From positions 848,095 to 912,094 of the forward strand of contig FJUW01000014.1 of assembly GCA_900074885.1 (NCBI GenBank): 64,000 nucleotides of DNA, written 5' to 3'. The stretch comes from Rhynchosporium graminicola. Lineage: Eukaryota > Ascomycota > Leotiomycetes > Helotiales > Ploettnerulaceae. The notes beneath the pieces are model-generated. The model was not told where the DNA came from and searched no databases. It was given only the letters and a program-made list of their open reading frames with translations. Shown in pieces: positions 23,695 through 35,290 of this stretch (position 1 is its first letter; each line of letters starts with the position of its first letter). Made by a program: the position numbers and the translations under genes.

Positions 23695-24471
23695 ATGAAG
23701 TCAAAGATAGGGAAAATGCATTTTCTCGATTATTTGTTTGTAGTTCTACTCCTGCCCGGAGTAACTAATTCCCAAATCTATAACGCTCCAGTCCCCCGTC
23801 TATTCGGAATCATCCTCTTTCCTGGCTTCACATCACTTGATATCTTCGGTCCCCTCGATGCCCTCAACCGTCTCAGCACCCAATACACCATCAATCTCAC
23901 CCTCATCTCAACCACGCTTGACCCCGTCGCTACAGAGAAACTCTCGTGGCGGAAGCCGCTAATGAATTCAACATTCGGCGAATCCATACTCCCGACACAT
24001 ACATTTGACACCGCTCCCGAACTGGACGTCCTGATCATCCCGGGCGGAATTGGGACAAATGCCCCATCCCCACTGCTAGACCCCCATGTCGCATTTATCA
24101 AAGACCGGTACCCAAGTCTCCAATACCTGATCACGACTTGTACCGGCTCATGGCTCGCAGCCCGAGCCGGCGTTCTTGACGGGAAAAGAGCGACGTCTAA
24201 CAAAGCCGCATGGGCGAACACTACGATGTACGAGGGCCCAGAAGCCAGGTGGGTGGCAGAGGCTCGGTGGGTCGTTGACGGCAATATTTGGACCTCATCG
24301 GGAGTATCGGCAGGTATTGATGTTACGATCGCGTGGATTGGGAACGTGTTTTCCGAGAAGTTGGCTGTGACGATTGCGAATTCGATGGAATATACTCGCC
24401 ATTTGGACTCGACAGATGATCCGTTCGCGAGGCTGTATGGGTTGACGAATGAGCATAATTCTACGTATTAA
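23695..24471 (+). CDS. Secreted DJ-1/PfpI family protein (class I glutamine amidotransferase-like)
   Basis: This is an intronless frame. I start at the ATG at 23695 because the next 26 residues form a signal peptide (basic MKSKIGK, then a hydrophobic core); the ATG at 23716 is almost equally good. The product is about 258 aa. The fold is marked by GIILFPGFTSLDIFGPLDAL, the IPGG oxyanion strand, and the nucleophile elbow TTCTGSWLAARAGVLDG with its catalytic-type Cys, followed by KRATSNKAAW and SSGVSAGID. This matches the subgroup of fungal DJ-1/PfpI proteins near isonitrile hydratase and ThiJ. Signal-peptide versions are found in many filamentous fungi; the substrate is not known. N-glycosylation sequons (NLT, NST, NTT) fit secretion. 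Confidence 0.9.
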   Translation: MKSKIGKMHFLDYLFVVLLLPGVTNSQIYNAPVPRLFGIILFPGFTSLDIFGPLDALNRLSTQYTINLTLISTTLDPVATEKLSWRKPLMNSTFGESILPTHTFDTAPELDVLIIPGGIGTNAPSPLLDPHVAFIKDRYPSLQYLITTCTGSWLAARAGVLDGKRATSNKAAWANTTMYEGPEARWVAEARWVVDGNIWTSSGVSAGIDVTIAWIGNVFSEKLAVTIANSMEYTRHLDSTDDPFARLYGLTNEHNSTY

Positions 24472-24687
24472 GATGCTGTGAAGCGTTCGTGATGTGGTGA
24501 GAGTGGAAATGGCGTGACTTGGTGAAAGAGAGGCTGATGTTATGATGATAGTCAAGAGAAATAGAGACATAGGAGCTTGAGCGTTTGGGTTTGTGTGGCG
24601 TATTTCCAGTCATTAGCAGTTACTCATTCTCCAGCTCTAATCTGAAACGCAATGTTTGAGGTGATTTTTGATGAGGTCGGTGCTCAC

Positions 24688-25887
24688 TCATCCCCAAACC
24701 TGTCGACAGCTGACATTCAACCTCTTCCCTTTCATGTATCCTTTCCATTTTTCAAACTCCTTTCTACCACCCTCTTTCGCTGGCCAATTCTCAAGCCACG
24801 ATGGACAGGTGTCGTTCATCACCTTTGGCATAGCGTGCCAACACCACCTTGTCTGCCCGCTCATCCAAACACAATCACCACTCCGCACCCGAAGAACACA
24901 AATTTTCATTTCACGATCTTCATTGCTCTCGTTTGCTTCCTCTCCTTCTTCGTTCATTTCCTTAGAAAGAATGAAGAGACCATCGCAGCCTAGACTAAAC
25001 GACGCGAGCCCACGATCGCATTGCTCCGAAACATCCCGATGGACAGGCATGAAGTCTTTAGTACTGTAAAGAAGACAGACACCGGATTCGGGAGTGAATG
25101 AAGATTGAAACAAGTTTTCGACCAGAGACGCGATGTCTGGCGGGAAGGGCGTCGGTGAGGTAGTGGGATAGGATCGAGTAGGCCAATCATACTGAGAACC
25201 GAGCGTGAGCCAACGAAGTTTCTTCGAGAGAAATTGAGTCGTGTTGAGCTGTTTATGATGCGACCCTGAGTCGAGAGGGGTATAAACCTCATGTTTTGAG
25301 TGGGGCGGATAGCCGAAGAATGAGCCAGTAGGCGACGTGGATGAGGGGAAAGGTATGTTGTAGTCGGCGTGCAAATTGGTTTTGTGAAGAGGATTCGCAA
25401 GATCCCGATGCATGATGGAGTCCATCATCATGACCTGACACTCTGGCGGAAGGAGTGAGGTATAGATTCTTAGTCCTGAGAACGAATTAATGAATTTATT
25501 GTCTAGGATTACTTACTTACCTGGAAAGTCTTGGTGCTCGTAGATTGTACACGGGTTAGGGAGCGGATCGGAGTTGGGCAACCCTTGTGGATTTTCCTTT
25601 CCATGGAACTTGTAAGCATACTGTGCCTTGGCGATCAATTCAGATTGAACGACCCCTATTTGTACCAGCTTTCCTTTTTGCACCTCTGTCAAACCTCGGC
25701 GAAAGTCAATGATATCGAGATCCTTGTCGACCTCATGGTCAGTGGCTCGCTGGTACTTTTTATAGACATTACAGATAGTCTGTGGAGGTATCGCATGTGT
25801 GTCATGGTCGTGATATTTCTACTGGCATCTTAACATTTCCTCAAGCAAACGAGATTCTGAGCTACTAACATTGCTCGACTCGTCCAT
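24688..25887 (-). CDS. ALKBH1-like Fe(II)/2-oxoglutarate dioxygenase
   Basis: Three exons: 25887-25870, 25818-25521 and 25475-24688, with introns of 51 bp (GTTAGT...CAGTAG) and 45 bp (GTAAGT...CTCAG). The product is 367 aa. The first exon is only MDESSN; the second resumes with KYHDHDTHAIPPQ. The catalytic half shows LRWLTLGSQYDW, then HRDVSEQCDRGLASFSLGC (about residue 250) giving the H-x-D iron ligands, RSGDCVWMSG, the distal His in CWHAMPKV, and RLNVSCRQVW with the 2-oxoglutarate arginine. This order is that of AlkB homologue 1, which acts on modified bases in nucleic acids such as 1-methyladenine in tRNA or N6-methyladenine in DNA. Length and motif order fit an intact enzyme. The exact substrate in fungi is unsettled. 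Confidence 0.92.
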
Positions 25888-26581
25888 GGTCACGTGTCGC
25901 CGAACTCGGTCGCGCGACCTGTTCTGTACCCTTTGGGAGCGTCTGCTAGGTTTCGGGATCTCTCGGAAACCTTTCGTCTTGAAAGATAAGAGAGTTCTTT
26001 GCGGACTCAGCATTGAGCGATGGTTCTCGTTCCTTATGACGGTGTCTGTTTGTGTCCCCAGATCAAAATTCTTCGTGGTTGGGAAAGAAAGTTAGCGTAA
26101 GCGAGACGCTAAAGTTTAGCGCAGCTTCCCAGATCTTCGCCCCTTTAACCTTTCTCTTCTTCACATATCAATCGCAAGAGAACCTGTTCTTATCATTACT
26201 CCATTGTCACGAAGGCACAAATTTTGTTCCTTACTTCCGTCAATTGGTACTCTTGGGACTACACTTATATTGTCCTACCTGCTACATATTTTCACCAGAG
26301 CAGAAGGAGCCTCCCGCCAATTCTAAAAATGAAAGCTTGGCCAGCCTAAGCTCGTCGAAGTACCTGCCTACATGGGTAAAATAGTCTATCTCGTAGACTT
26401 GGCTGCATATACATAATCAACAGATGCACTTGAGCACATGACTGTTCTGATATCGCAAACTCTTGTCCCATTTTTTTTTATCATTCCAAGTCGTTCTTTG
26501 GTAAACACTACAGTCAACAATCAAAACACTTTCCCACACAGCGTCGCTCCTTTTGATTTTCCAAGTAATAGACTACGGGTT
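25888..26581. other. Intergenic, upstream of the ALKBH1-like gene
   Basis: Contains T-rich and CT-rich stretches typical of fungal promoters. No gene recognised. Confidence 0.5.
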
Positions 26582-27440
26582 CTACGCATCGGGCTGTAGT
26601 TCATCTGAGTTGGCCTTTTCAAAATAGATCAGCCACGATTCGAATTGATTTGGTTTGGAAAATTGGACTATACTTACTTTGCTCTCTGCAAGCGCAGCAT
26701 CAGCGCCGGCCTGAGCTGGATCGGTTGCAGTAGGGGGTGGACCCTGTGTTTGGTCAGTCAAGTCCTATATTGATTCTCCGCTGTTGGATTGAAGAGAATT
26801 AGGTAGAGATACTTACGCCAGCACCCTTCCCTGGCTTCCCGGCACTACCATCACCAGCTGGAATCGCATTATCGTCGTCAACGACCTTTTTCTTTGCGGC
26901 CTATTTTAATCAGTAGGTACTTCGAGAAGTATGGGAAATCAAACTGACCGCGGCCGCACCCGCACCAGCAGGTGCTACTGCTCCAGGGCGTGCAGCGCCT
27001 GCAGCGCCTGGTCGGGCAACCTTCAATACATTAGCGACAAAATTCAAATCAAAAAGTCACCGAAAAAAACCTACCTTTTTAGCTCCTTTTCTTCCTTTCC
27101 TAGCCCCCTTGCCAGCTGCTGCTGCGGCTCCTGGTATAGCTCCTGCCGCGGCGCCTGGTATAGCTGCTTTTTCAGCTCCTTGTCCGGTTCCTGGTGTAGC
27201 TACTTGCCCGATTCCTGGGGTAGCTCCTGTTGCGGCTCCCGGTGTAGCTCCTGTTGCGGCTCCAGGTACAGCTTGTTGTCTCCTAGACAACTCCAAGTCA
27301 ACCTCTCGATTCAGGAGAGGCGAATCACTATTGATGCGTGCCTTGAGAGCGACATCACCCGAAGCCACAGGCAAGGAGTGAACCGAGGTGATGGCCGAAA
27401 GGAGAATCAGAAGGGAAGTGTTCGAGATATTGAATTGCAT
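26582..27440 (-). CDS. Secreted Ala/Gly/Pro-rich repeat protein (206 aa)
   Basis: Five exons: 27440-27075, 27020-26949, 26900-26817, 26743-26678 and 26614-26582, all in phase 0 with standard GT-AG introns. Residues 1-22 are a signal peptide. A short propeptide-like segment ends with the dibasic RR of LELSRRQQ, a Kex2-type site. The chain then becomes degenerate repeats of ATGATPGA and GQ.ATPG, followed by GKGARKGRKGAKK, another AGAA-rich block, the charged AAKKKVVDDDNAIP, and a C-terminus ending LQPDA. The tandem DNA units are about 30 bp. It could be a wall-associated structural protein or a repeat-containing secreted protein with Kex2 processing; no family is recognised. The phase-0 exons make length variation by exon skipping possible without frame loss. 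Confidence 0.82.
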
Positions 27441-28916
27441 ATTTGCGGATTGGGTTGATGAGCGAAGATGCGACTTTTCGGGATAGATGAAATAAGCGTA
27501 AGTGGGATTTCAGATCAGCTGCAGATGCATAGACAGAAGAGCGTAAGTAGAGAAGTATGGATCCAAAATCTGCGGTCCGGATCATGGTCATTTATACAGT
27601 ATTCGAGGTGAGCAAGCTTCTGATGTTTGCATTATCGAGAGTCGTGGTAACATCAGACGGTGTTTCACATCAGAATGATTCGATAAGTGAGGATGGCAGT
27701 TTAAACTTCTTCGCCGGACCGCGAATGGCCCATAGGACATTGCCATGCGATCCACAAACGAATGAATGGATGGATATAGTGACAATAGACAATTGATTCG
27801 AAACATCTCGCGTGTTGCCAAGTATCTGAAGAGGAAACATGAGCTGGCATCCGAAACAATGTACCGGGGTATATCAGAGAAACAGCGATTATGCACCATA
27901 GTACCTATGTATGCATGAAATCCATGTTCCACAATAAATTTAAACATCTTAACGAGAAACATTTGCAAGCATTCCCCACAGTCCACAAGACCGGCTTTCG
28001 AACAATCGATTTTATCAGGAAGTCAAAACGGACCGTTGAAACAACGCTAAGGCGTTTCCTGCTTGGCTCGCGAGGAGCTTCAAAATCGCCGCGTCTCTCA
28101 TCACACTTTCTCTCATGAAATCCCAAACAACCCAATTATTGACCGGATCTGAAGGAATTCTGATGAAAATAACCTTCTGTGTATAAACTCTGTTGACTTC
28201 TGTAGCATATGATGAAGAACCTTTGGATGTTTACAGCCGTATTCCCAACATCTTAGAAACGACGCGCGTTAGCGACCGCCCCTAGCTTTTTGGTGAACCC
28301 CTCCCTAGTATTAACTGCCTTAGTATATATCTACGATTACGAATACTAAAGTCTATAATTATGAATGGGAAGGCTAATTAATTATCAATCAATGTAAGAC
28401 ATCCAATTTTACAAGTCACAATATATTAATCAAATTACTGTAGAATTCCTGGAAACTCGTAGGTTCGAACTTGCGAGACTCTAAATCTATTAATTACTGT
28501 AGTAATTTAAGGCAGAAAGATCTTGTCTGCGGGATTGTCGGCCCTATCCTCGCTCTCGCGATAGTTTATCCTATAAATGACTCGAGAGATGATGATTATG
28601 TAATCTGATATATAAATCCTTTGCAGAGTATATTATTATTATCTATAAAGTCTGATATCATTTATAGTAAGGAGAGGGGGCCCGCTCGCTAGCGTCGTTT
28701 ATATATCTTATTTCGGTGCGGGACGTTCCGTCCTCCGCTCTAGAGCTTACTAAACATTAAAAATTCACTTCGCCAGATTACATGATCACAACTTAGGAAG
28801 CGACGACCAATATTGACATATATTGAAGGGAATGTATCAGTAATTTCGTACCTCGCACACTTCAAGCTTCCCTGAGCACTTCAAGTAGCCCTCCTCATCA
28901 TCTTCTCCTTGAGCAC
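27441..28916. other. Intergenic with an AT-rich block
   Basis: A 132-codon minus-strand frame at 27588-27986 lacks any motif. The part 28290-28680 is AT-rich with ATTAATTAATTAT-type runs and resembles sequence that has undergone RIP. Confidence 0.5.
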
Positions 28917-28988
28917 ATGAAATCATCAGCACTTCTTAGACTTCTTGTTGTCGAGACCCTCTTAACTCCTAATCTCAAAACCAAAACA

Positions 28989-29863
28989 ATGACAACACGC
29001 GCTCCAGTTGTAGCCGTCTGTCATGGAGGCGGTCCTATGCCAGTTCTCGGAGATCCAGGTCATGCCGAACTCATCAAGTCGATGTCAACCAAAGTCCCCA
29101 AGATTCTCAATCTTGGAACCCCTCAGGCACCACGTGCAATCGTGCTAGTGACAGCTCACTGGTCCGAAACCCAACCTACAATCAGCAATGGTAAAACGCA
29201 TAAATTGTACTATGACTATGGTGGCTTTCCTGCGGAGGCGTATAGGCTGAAGTATCCTGCTCCAGGCAGCCCGGAGGTGGCAGAAGAAGTTTTCAATGTT
29301 TTGAAAGGCGCGGGCTTCCAGCCGAAATTGGATGGAGAGAGAGGATGGTATATAGCTAAAACCGAGCATCTGAAACTGAAGCTAATGTTTGCAGGGATCA
29401 TGGTGTCTTCATACCATTACTTTTAATCAATCCAAAAGCCGACATCCCAGTGATCCAACTCTCAGTCATGAACTCGGCATCACCAAAGCAGCATTTTGAA
29501 ATGGGGAAAGCCCTTGCTCAACTTCGAGATTCGAATATCGCCATTTTAGGTAGCGGGATGCCTACTATGCACAATTTGCGTGCGATGTTTTCGGCTCAGG
29601 GCAACGAGAGTAACTACAGGAAGCGCATTCAAAAGTGGAGTGATATGTTGACCAAAACAACCAAAATTGTGGATGTTGAGGAGAGAAGTAAGACATTTGA
29701 AGGTTACAGAGAGTGGGAGGGCAGTCGAGAAGCTCATCCTATTGGTGGCGAAGAACACTTTCTACCGTTGGTTGTTTGTGCAGGTGCTGGTGGGGAGGGA
29801 GAGGCGGGCGCATTTGGAGACGAGATGGTGGGATTTAAGCAGTTTACGTACTACTGGAATTGA
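28989..29863 (+). CDS. LigB/DODA-type extradiol aromatic-ring dioxygenase
   Basis: Exons are 28989-29347 and 29395-29863, with a 47-bp intron (GTATAT...TTTGCAG) that joins TG|G into Trp. The product is 275 aa. I chose the ATG of MTTRAPVV because the family fold begins directly there; an in-frame ATG at 28917 would add 24 hydrophobic and basic residues. Metal-ligand candidates are His in VCHGGGPMP, His in TAHWSE and His in WDHGVFIPL. The motif GGEEHFLPLVVCAGAG lies near the end. This is the order of the 4,5-DOPA dioxygenase extradiol family, which opens catecholic rings using a non-haem metal. In fungi such enzymes act in aromatic catabolism or pigment routes; the substrate here is unknown. 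The C-terminal FKQFTYYWN matches the family end, so the gene looks complete. Confidence 0.9.
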
Positions 29864-31913
29864 TTGACTAATGGCCAGAAATTTGCATCAGTACCTCATC
29901 ATAATTCATCAAACTTGTATTGTTACTTCATGTACCGGGTCAGGGTTGCGTTTGTTGACCTTATCGAGGGCAGCTTCCAAGTTACGATTCCTCCACGCCG
30001 GTTATCAATCTACTTACATTGCCTTAAGCCCTTACCTCTAGACCAAAATCAGCACCCGTATTAAAATGTATCGCAGCAGGGAGAAGTACCATCCACTAGA
30101 GCATTTATCACTACTTGTGCCGCAGAATCTATTGGAATTACAGCATTAGTTGTCAGAGTCACTAGCACAGATCGCTCGGCGCAGGAAAACTAGTTAGGTT
30201 CGCGGTCAACATGCTTTAAAAGCATAGCACAGGCGATCAGATATGAATGGTAATTTTGTTACGACACGACCTGGCGAGTGGCATTATTCCCGACAACTAA
30301 GAGGAGAACATGATAGGAAGTTTTTGATGCAGAATATCAAGGCCGTGATACATCAATCCAAACTTCAAGCTCCTTGTTTCTCGCGAGCTCGCTAATAGTC
30401 AAATACCCTGGGAATGGATAAAAACACTGCCTGACCAGACTGACCTGTTTATCTTGATAGTAACGATTTATGGGAGTCTCCATGTACATATCAAGAGCGG
30501 AGTCATCATTGTTCAGCCGCGCTCTCAGCTGTTTGGGGACCTGTGTTCGTGGGGACGTGGCTGAACTCGCCTCGTCACAAGCCTTCAGCAATCTGCGATC
30601 TTGAGTTCCTGAGGGGCAGTGGAGGGGTAGATGAAGGAATGATCAGGCTCGGAGGTTTAATTGCGGAAATCACGTTCGAGCAGCGTCGCAACACGTTCTT
30701 GCAAGAACCTGGAAAGACGTCGTAGAACTAGATGGCGTGCTGTATCCTGATGTTGAAGACTAGCTAACGTCCACTGAGGCTCATTATTATCTTCTTTAGG
30801 AACGCAATCACAGGGATAATATCAAATGCCTCCTCCTCCACGTCTTCAAAGCACAAAATGGGGCTGATAGCGGGCGCCTTGATCTCGGGTAAACGGTTAA
30901 GCACGACCACGATCAGTGTCATTTATCCTGAGCGAGTGGCCTATCTCCGTCTCGATGTGAGAGGATGGGCTTCGAAAGATTGGACGAGGGCTTTCTACAG
31001 GAGCACTATCGTTCTTGTTTTGATGAGGAAAGGTCAGATTTAGGACACTAATTCAGCCAGAAGTTTGAGGCAGAGAATGAGCCCCATCCTACTTATTTGA
31101 CTACCGGTAGCCTAGACAACGACTCTTTGGGGAAATTAGGTATTGCTCGTTTATTTGACAAGCTTTCTCTACACGACCTGATAGCCTGCACTCATGTCTC
31201 TATTTCAATACCTGTCTTGATTATATATTATTAGAACTTGCTTTTGAATACATAGGTTAATTACATATGTTTCCATTAAAAAATCTAAAAGACTGGTTTA
31301 CATCGAACATTCTTACAGGAAACAAGAACAGCGAAAAGTTACCGCCAGACCTATCGTCGCTTGTCGCTGACACAAAACCTCCATCACGCCAGGTTCTTGT
31401 ATGACACCTGTAATATTAACGGAAATTAGTTACGACTGTTCCATGAGTGCTTCGAGAGATAAATAGTATCTAGCTCTACAGTCGTAAAGATTGCCATTGC
31501 CTCATATGCTCCTGTCAAGTCGAGTCCATATCTGGGAATATATATCGGGCTGATTTACAATATAATCATGACCTTGCTGCCTTGGTAATTGAGGACCTTC
31601 CCGAACATCTTACTCAGGGCAGAACCTGAAATAGCAGCTGTATCGTTGTAGATTTCTCATGTTGTCGTGCGAAACATTGAGAGAGAGAAAATATGTATCT
31701 TCATCAAGGGAAGGTCGAAGCATAGCGAGGTTTCTTGATAATGTTAGTAATGAGGTTTTGATAAGTTAGCCAAGACTAAAACAAATTAATCAGAACGTAA
31801 ACGATGAGAAGTATATCATTTCATTCGTTCTCCGCTCAATTGATCAGAACAGCAATAAATACATAGCTAAAGTAATATCATGATGTCATAAAAACCATCC
31901 CGCATTCTGCTCT
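29864..31913. other. Intergenic with an unassigned minus-strand coding-like frame
   Basis: The frame 30591-30337 (minus) contains plausible protein (NRYYQDKQVSLVRQCFYPF, GYLTISELARNKELEVWI) but begins without ATG and has a stop upstream, so it may be a last exon or a relic. The rest shows nothing. Confidence 0.4.
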
Positions 31914-33480
31914 CTAAGCCAACGCACCCATAGGATCCCAAAGCGGCAACACAGTTGGCTTAGTGTTGAGAATATCCGTTATCTCTTTGCTCACAAACTT
32001 GGGCTCTACAACCGCCTGATAAACAAATTGATCCATCCAAGCATCGCTCATAACAAACCATCCTTCTGTACCCGCGGCAGCACCCCAAGAATTCTGTACT
32101 CTCCATCTCACACTCTTGCCATCCTCAACATGCACAGCAGTCAAGACCATGGCATGGGTCATGGCACTTTCACCGACCATCAGGCGCTGGGCTTTAGACA
32201 TCCCGAGACGGACGTTGAAGCCGAGTTCGTAGTCAATAAGCGAGAGATCCATGATACCAGATCGAGTGTTGGAGTATTTGCCAACATCTGAGCCGAAGAA
32301 AATCGGGAGTCCAGCTTGCAACATTTTGATGCAAGCTGTCTTCATGACGTCCATTGTGACATTCACGTATGTTATGCCGCGGCCACCGACGATATTTCCA
32401 AGTCTGTCGACGCTGAGAAGGGAGTTGTACTCATTTCTTGGGTCGTTGACGAGAGAAAACATGTCGTGAACAGCCGAGTTTGTGATGCGAATGGACTTTG
32501 GCGAGGATAATTCCTTGTAGAATGCTACTGGTGTAGTCCTCAATTCGTGAGCAGCGCCATTCTTGTCGAGGTAGTTCCAGGTAAACTCTGCATTTGGAGC
32601 TGGTGGAGGGCCCAGAGTAAGAGTCAGGATCAGATGGATCTCGCGCACCATCTTCTCCTTGATTGCTGTGATATCTTTCGTGGACTTCGTTCCAGAGGTC
32701 GCCAAGGCTCTTAGTTGTAATGCATCCTCTCGGAGCTTGGTGGTGATCAACTGATTGATCGCACCTGAAGCAGAAGCATTGAAGGAATCTGGGTACAGGA
32801 CTTGTGGGACGAGACCGTATTTGTGCACCAAATTGTAAACCATATCCCACTGCCCACCGTCTGACACAGGGCTTTGGAGCAGCGTTTGGACAGTCCGGCT
32901 GTCGAACTCTTCGCCTGCGGTATCGAGTATTTGCTCCAAGAAGAAGTTTGCCTTTTCGAGTTTATCGTAGAAGAAGAGGTAGGCTTGCGATAGCTCAAAT
33001 TTGTCGAGGTTGTGACGCTTCATGAGAGCGACGCGGAATACGTTGGTGGAGGCGAAGATCCAACATCTTCCAGATTGTCTTTGGTTCGTGATGGGAGCTC
33101 CCTCAAATGGTATCTTGATGTTGAAGATCTGCTGGTCTTTGATAGTCGTCGCACGGGATGTGAGGACTGTCTTTGGATCTGCGGCACTTAGAGCAGAGAG
33201 TGCCAGTCTATGAAGCTTCATTAGCTGTTGCTGCGCTTACTGGAGCTGGACAAGCTAACCTGTTCTTCGAGTCCTGGAGAATCTCGTGCTCCCACTGTTG
33301 AACTTCGGAGATAGACACTGCAGTCCACGGTGCCTCGATCTTGCCCCTGGATGATCCGGCAAGTGCCTTCTCATCGATCTGAATGTAGTCGTCTGATTGT
33401 TCCTTGATCTCCATAGTTCGAAGACGCTCGAAGACGAGCTTCTCGTTCGGAAGAGTTGCCCTTGACTGATGTGCGCCCAT
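31914..33480 (-). CDS. Bleomycin hydrolase-type cysteine protease (peptidase C1B)
   Basis: Exon 1 is 33480-33260 and exon 2 is 33207-31914, with a 52-bp intron (GTTAGC...TTCATAG); AG|A makes Arg. The product is 504 aa, close to yeast Lap3/Gal6 and human BLMH. The catalytic Cys is in NQRQSGRCWIFA, the His in MTHAMVL and the Asn in VQNSWG. KNRLALSALSAADP, SQAYLFFYDK, SPVSDGGQWDM and GLVPQ are family landmarks. I start at MGAHQSR because Gly2 and Ser6 with Arg7 make a good N-myristoylation signal and the upstream in-frame ATG (33558) adds an unrelated stretch. C1B proteases are cytosolic hexameric aminopeptidases that trim peptides and inactivate thiolactones and bleomycin; a myristoyl anchor would place this one at membranes (inference). 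Confidence 0.94.
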
Positions 33481-35290
33481 AATGTATAACTTGGTATGCA
33501 ACGGAGGATGATAGATTTGAATAATTGTATGTTTCGCCTTGGTTTTGAAGTTGGGCAACGTTAATAGAAAGAAGGCGGAGTCGACCTGAAGAGCGACGAC
33601 TGAGAGGAGGGGTGGGATGATGAAGCATGATAGCTTATCCTTATCGGACCTCCTACATTAGGCTTAGCTCGGGACATCAGGGTTGGAAGTTGGAGTCAGA
33701 TTATAAACCTTCCTTCAATCACGACTTCAGATGTATCATAACGCGTCAGCTCTTATCGTTATTTTATTATTTGGTACCGCTGTATCAGTTCACTATCTCA
33801 GGCCCTTGTTGTCTTACTACATGCTGTCTTTGTTCATGATTCGAGCTTTCACGTGACTCTGTCCTTTTTTCGATCTCGCACACGTTTGTTTACATTTGAG
33901 AAGTACGCGAAGTTGGACAAGAAGGCACTTTCGGAGAAGATGAGTACTTCGTATCTTTAGATTTGATGTTTTTTCGAGACTCTCGGAGTTGGTCCCCAAC
34001 TATATACCGCAAATATGATTCCCAACCTTTCGGATCATGCAGACAGGGAGTACGCCGCATCAGGCGACAGCGCCACGACATCTGAGTTTTAACATTTGAT
34101 AGTGCGTTGCGCTTTCTCATCGCAACTTCTGCTCTTGATATTTCGACCAAATCGAACACCTTTCCCCGTAACTCCTATAGAGCCTACCCTCCAATCTGGA
34201 GCCATCAGCTTAGAAAAAGCTCTTTGTTTCGCTAATCAATATTTTTCAATATCGAGGTTTGGAATCAAAGTCGAAGCCTCCCGAAGTCAATATTGAACCT
34301 TTATAGTGCCTCGGAGGCAAGACTTCTGGATGTGTGGTCTTCAGTCCATTGCTCTTAGCAGCACAACACATGTGCGAAATCTTACTATCACAAGTGATCA
34401 TGTGCGAAATCTTACTATCACAAGTGATCATGTTTCCTAAAGATCCTCCACCCAAGTTTCATAATATTAAGAATAGACTAAGAGCTTGTTAGAATTCAAG
34501 GAATTTCCTGCGGCCTGTTCTGGAAAGACAGTGTGGTCTGCGCGACTGTCTTAGTATAAGACTTTTCAGAATCGGACATTCATGAGTCGTTCACGAGTTT
34601 AGGCTTGGACCGAGAGTGACTTCTCAAGGTCTGGGGTTTGCAAAACAGTGTTGCGGTCGAATAAGATAAAATGATGCAACGTTAACTTGATGATAATTAC
34701 TGAGCAACTTCATTATCACAGAAATAAAGATACAAAGAGCTTCGCTATCCAAGAAGATCCCACGGAGAGAGCTTCGACTGGTTGATTATATCATGTACCC
34801 GAATCACCCCTTTTTCTGTTAGGGCATCGTCCAGTTGTGAATCCGACTTCTAAAGATGTCATTTATTAGCCTTTAGTATGTATTGTTCTTCTTTGCTTCG
34901 TTGGCTTCTACTTGGGCCGAATTTGTGTATTAACTCAATTCTTATCTAATTTTGAAATGGCAGGGAACGTGGCTCCAGAATCACTCCTTAATTATCTCAT
35001 TGGTAAATGTGTCCCATTACTCGCTCGAATTCTTCTATCTTAATTCACCACTGATTCCATGATATTCACAGGCTACTAGGACCAGGCTGGTGCGAGCTAG
35101 CTAAGCGAGGTCAACACACCAGTAGTTATACGCGCCACATAACCCTCCCCATATTCGAGTTTGACTTAAGAATTCACCTTAAGACAGGCTGTAACAGAGC
35201 TTCGATTTCTTTCTGCCAACCAGTAAGATTCAGCGCCAAAACTTCTCGTAATATTAAAACCCCAATGCACTTTGGTGCCGGACCATCAAC
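33481..35290. other. Intergenic, nothing recognised except a short tandem repeat
   Basis: A short ATG-bearing exon-like piece (MAGNVAPESLLNYLI, 34961-35005) is followed by a GTAAAT donor and an ACAG acceptor near 35071 but leads at once to TAG. Nothing else found. Confidence 0.45.
34369..34433 (+). repeat. Perfect 30-bp tandem duplication
   Basis: Two adjacent identical units beginning CATGTGCGAAATC, plus five bases of a third. Function unknown; intergenic. Confidence 0.95.

Noticed and set aside
27588..27986. 132-codon minus-strand ORF
   Set aside because: No recognisable sequence, no splice partners, and overlapping frames are equally open.
28453..28490. tRNA-like T-loop word GGTTCGAAC
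   Set aside because: No matching A box, anticodon arm or acceptor stem could be built around it.
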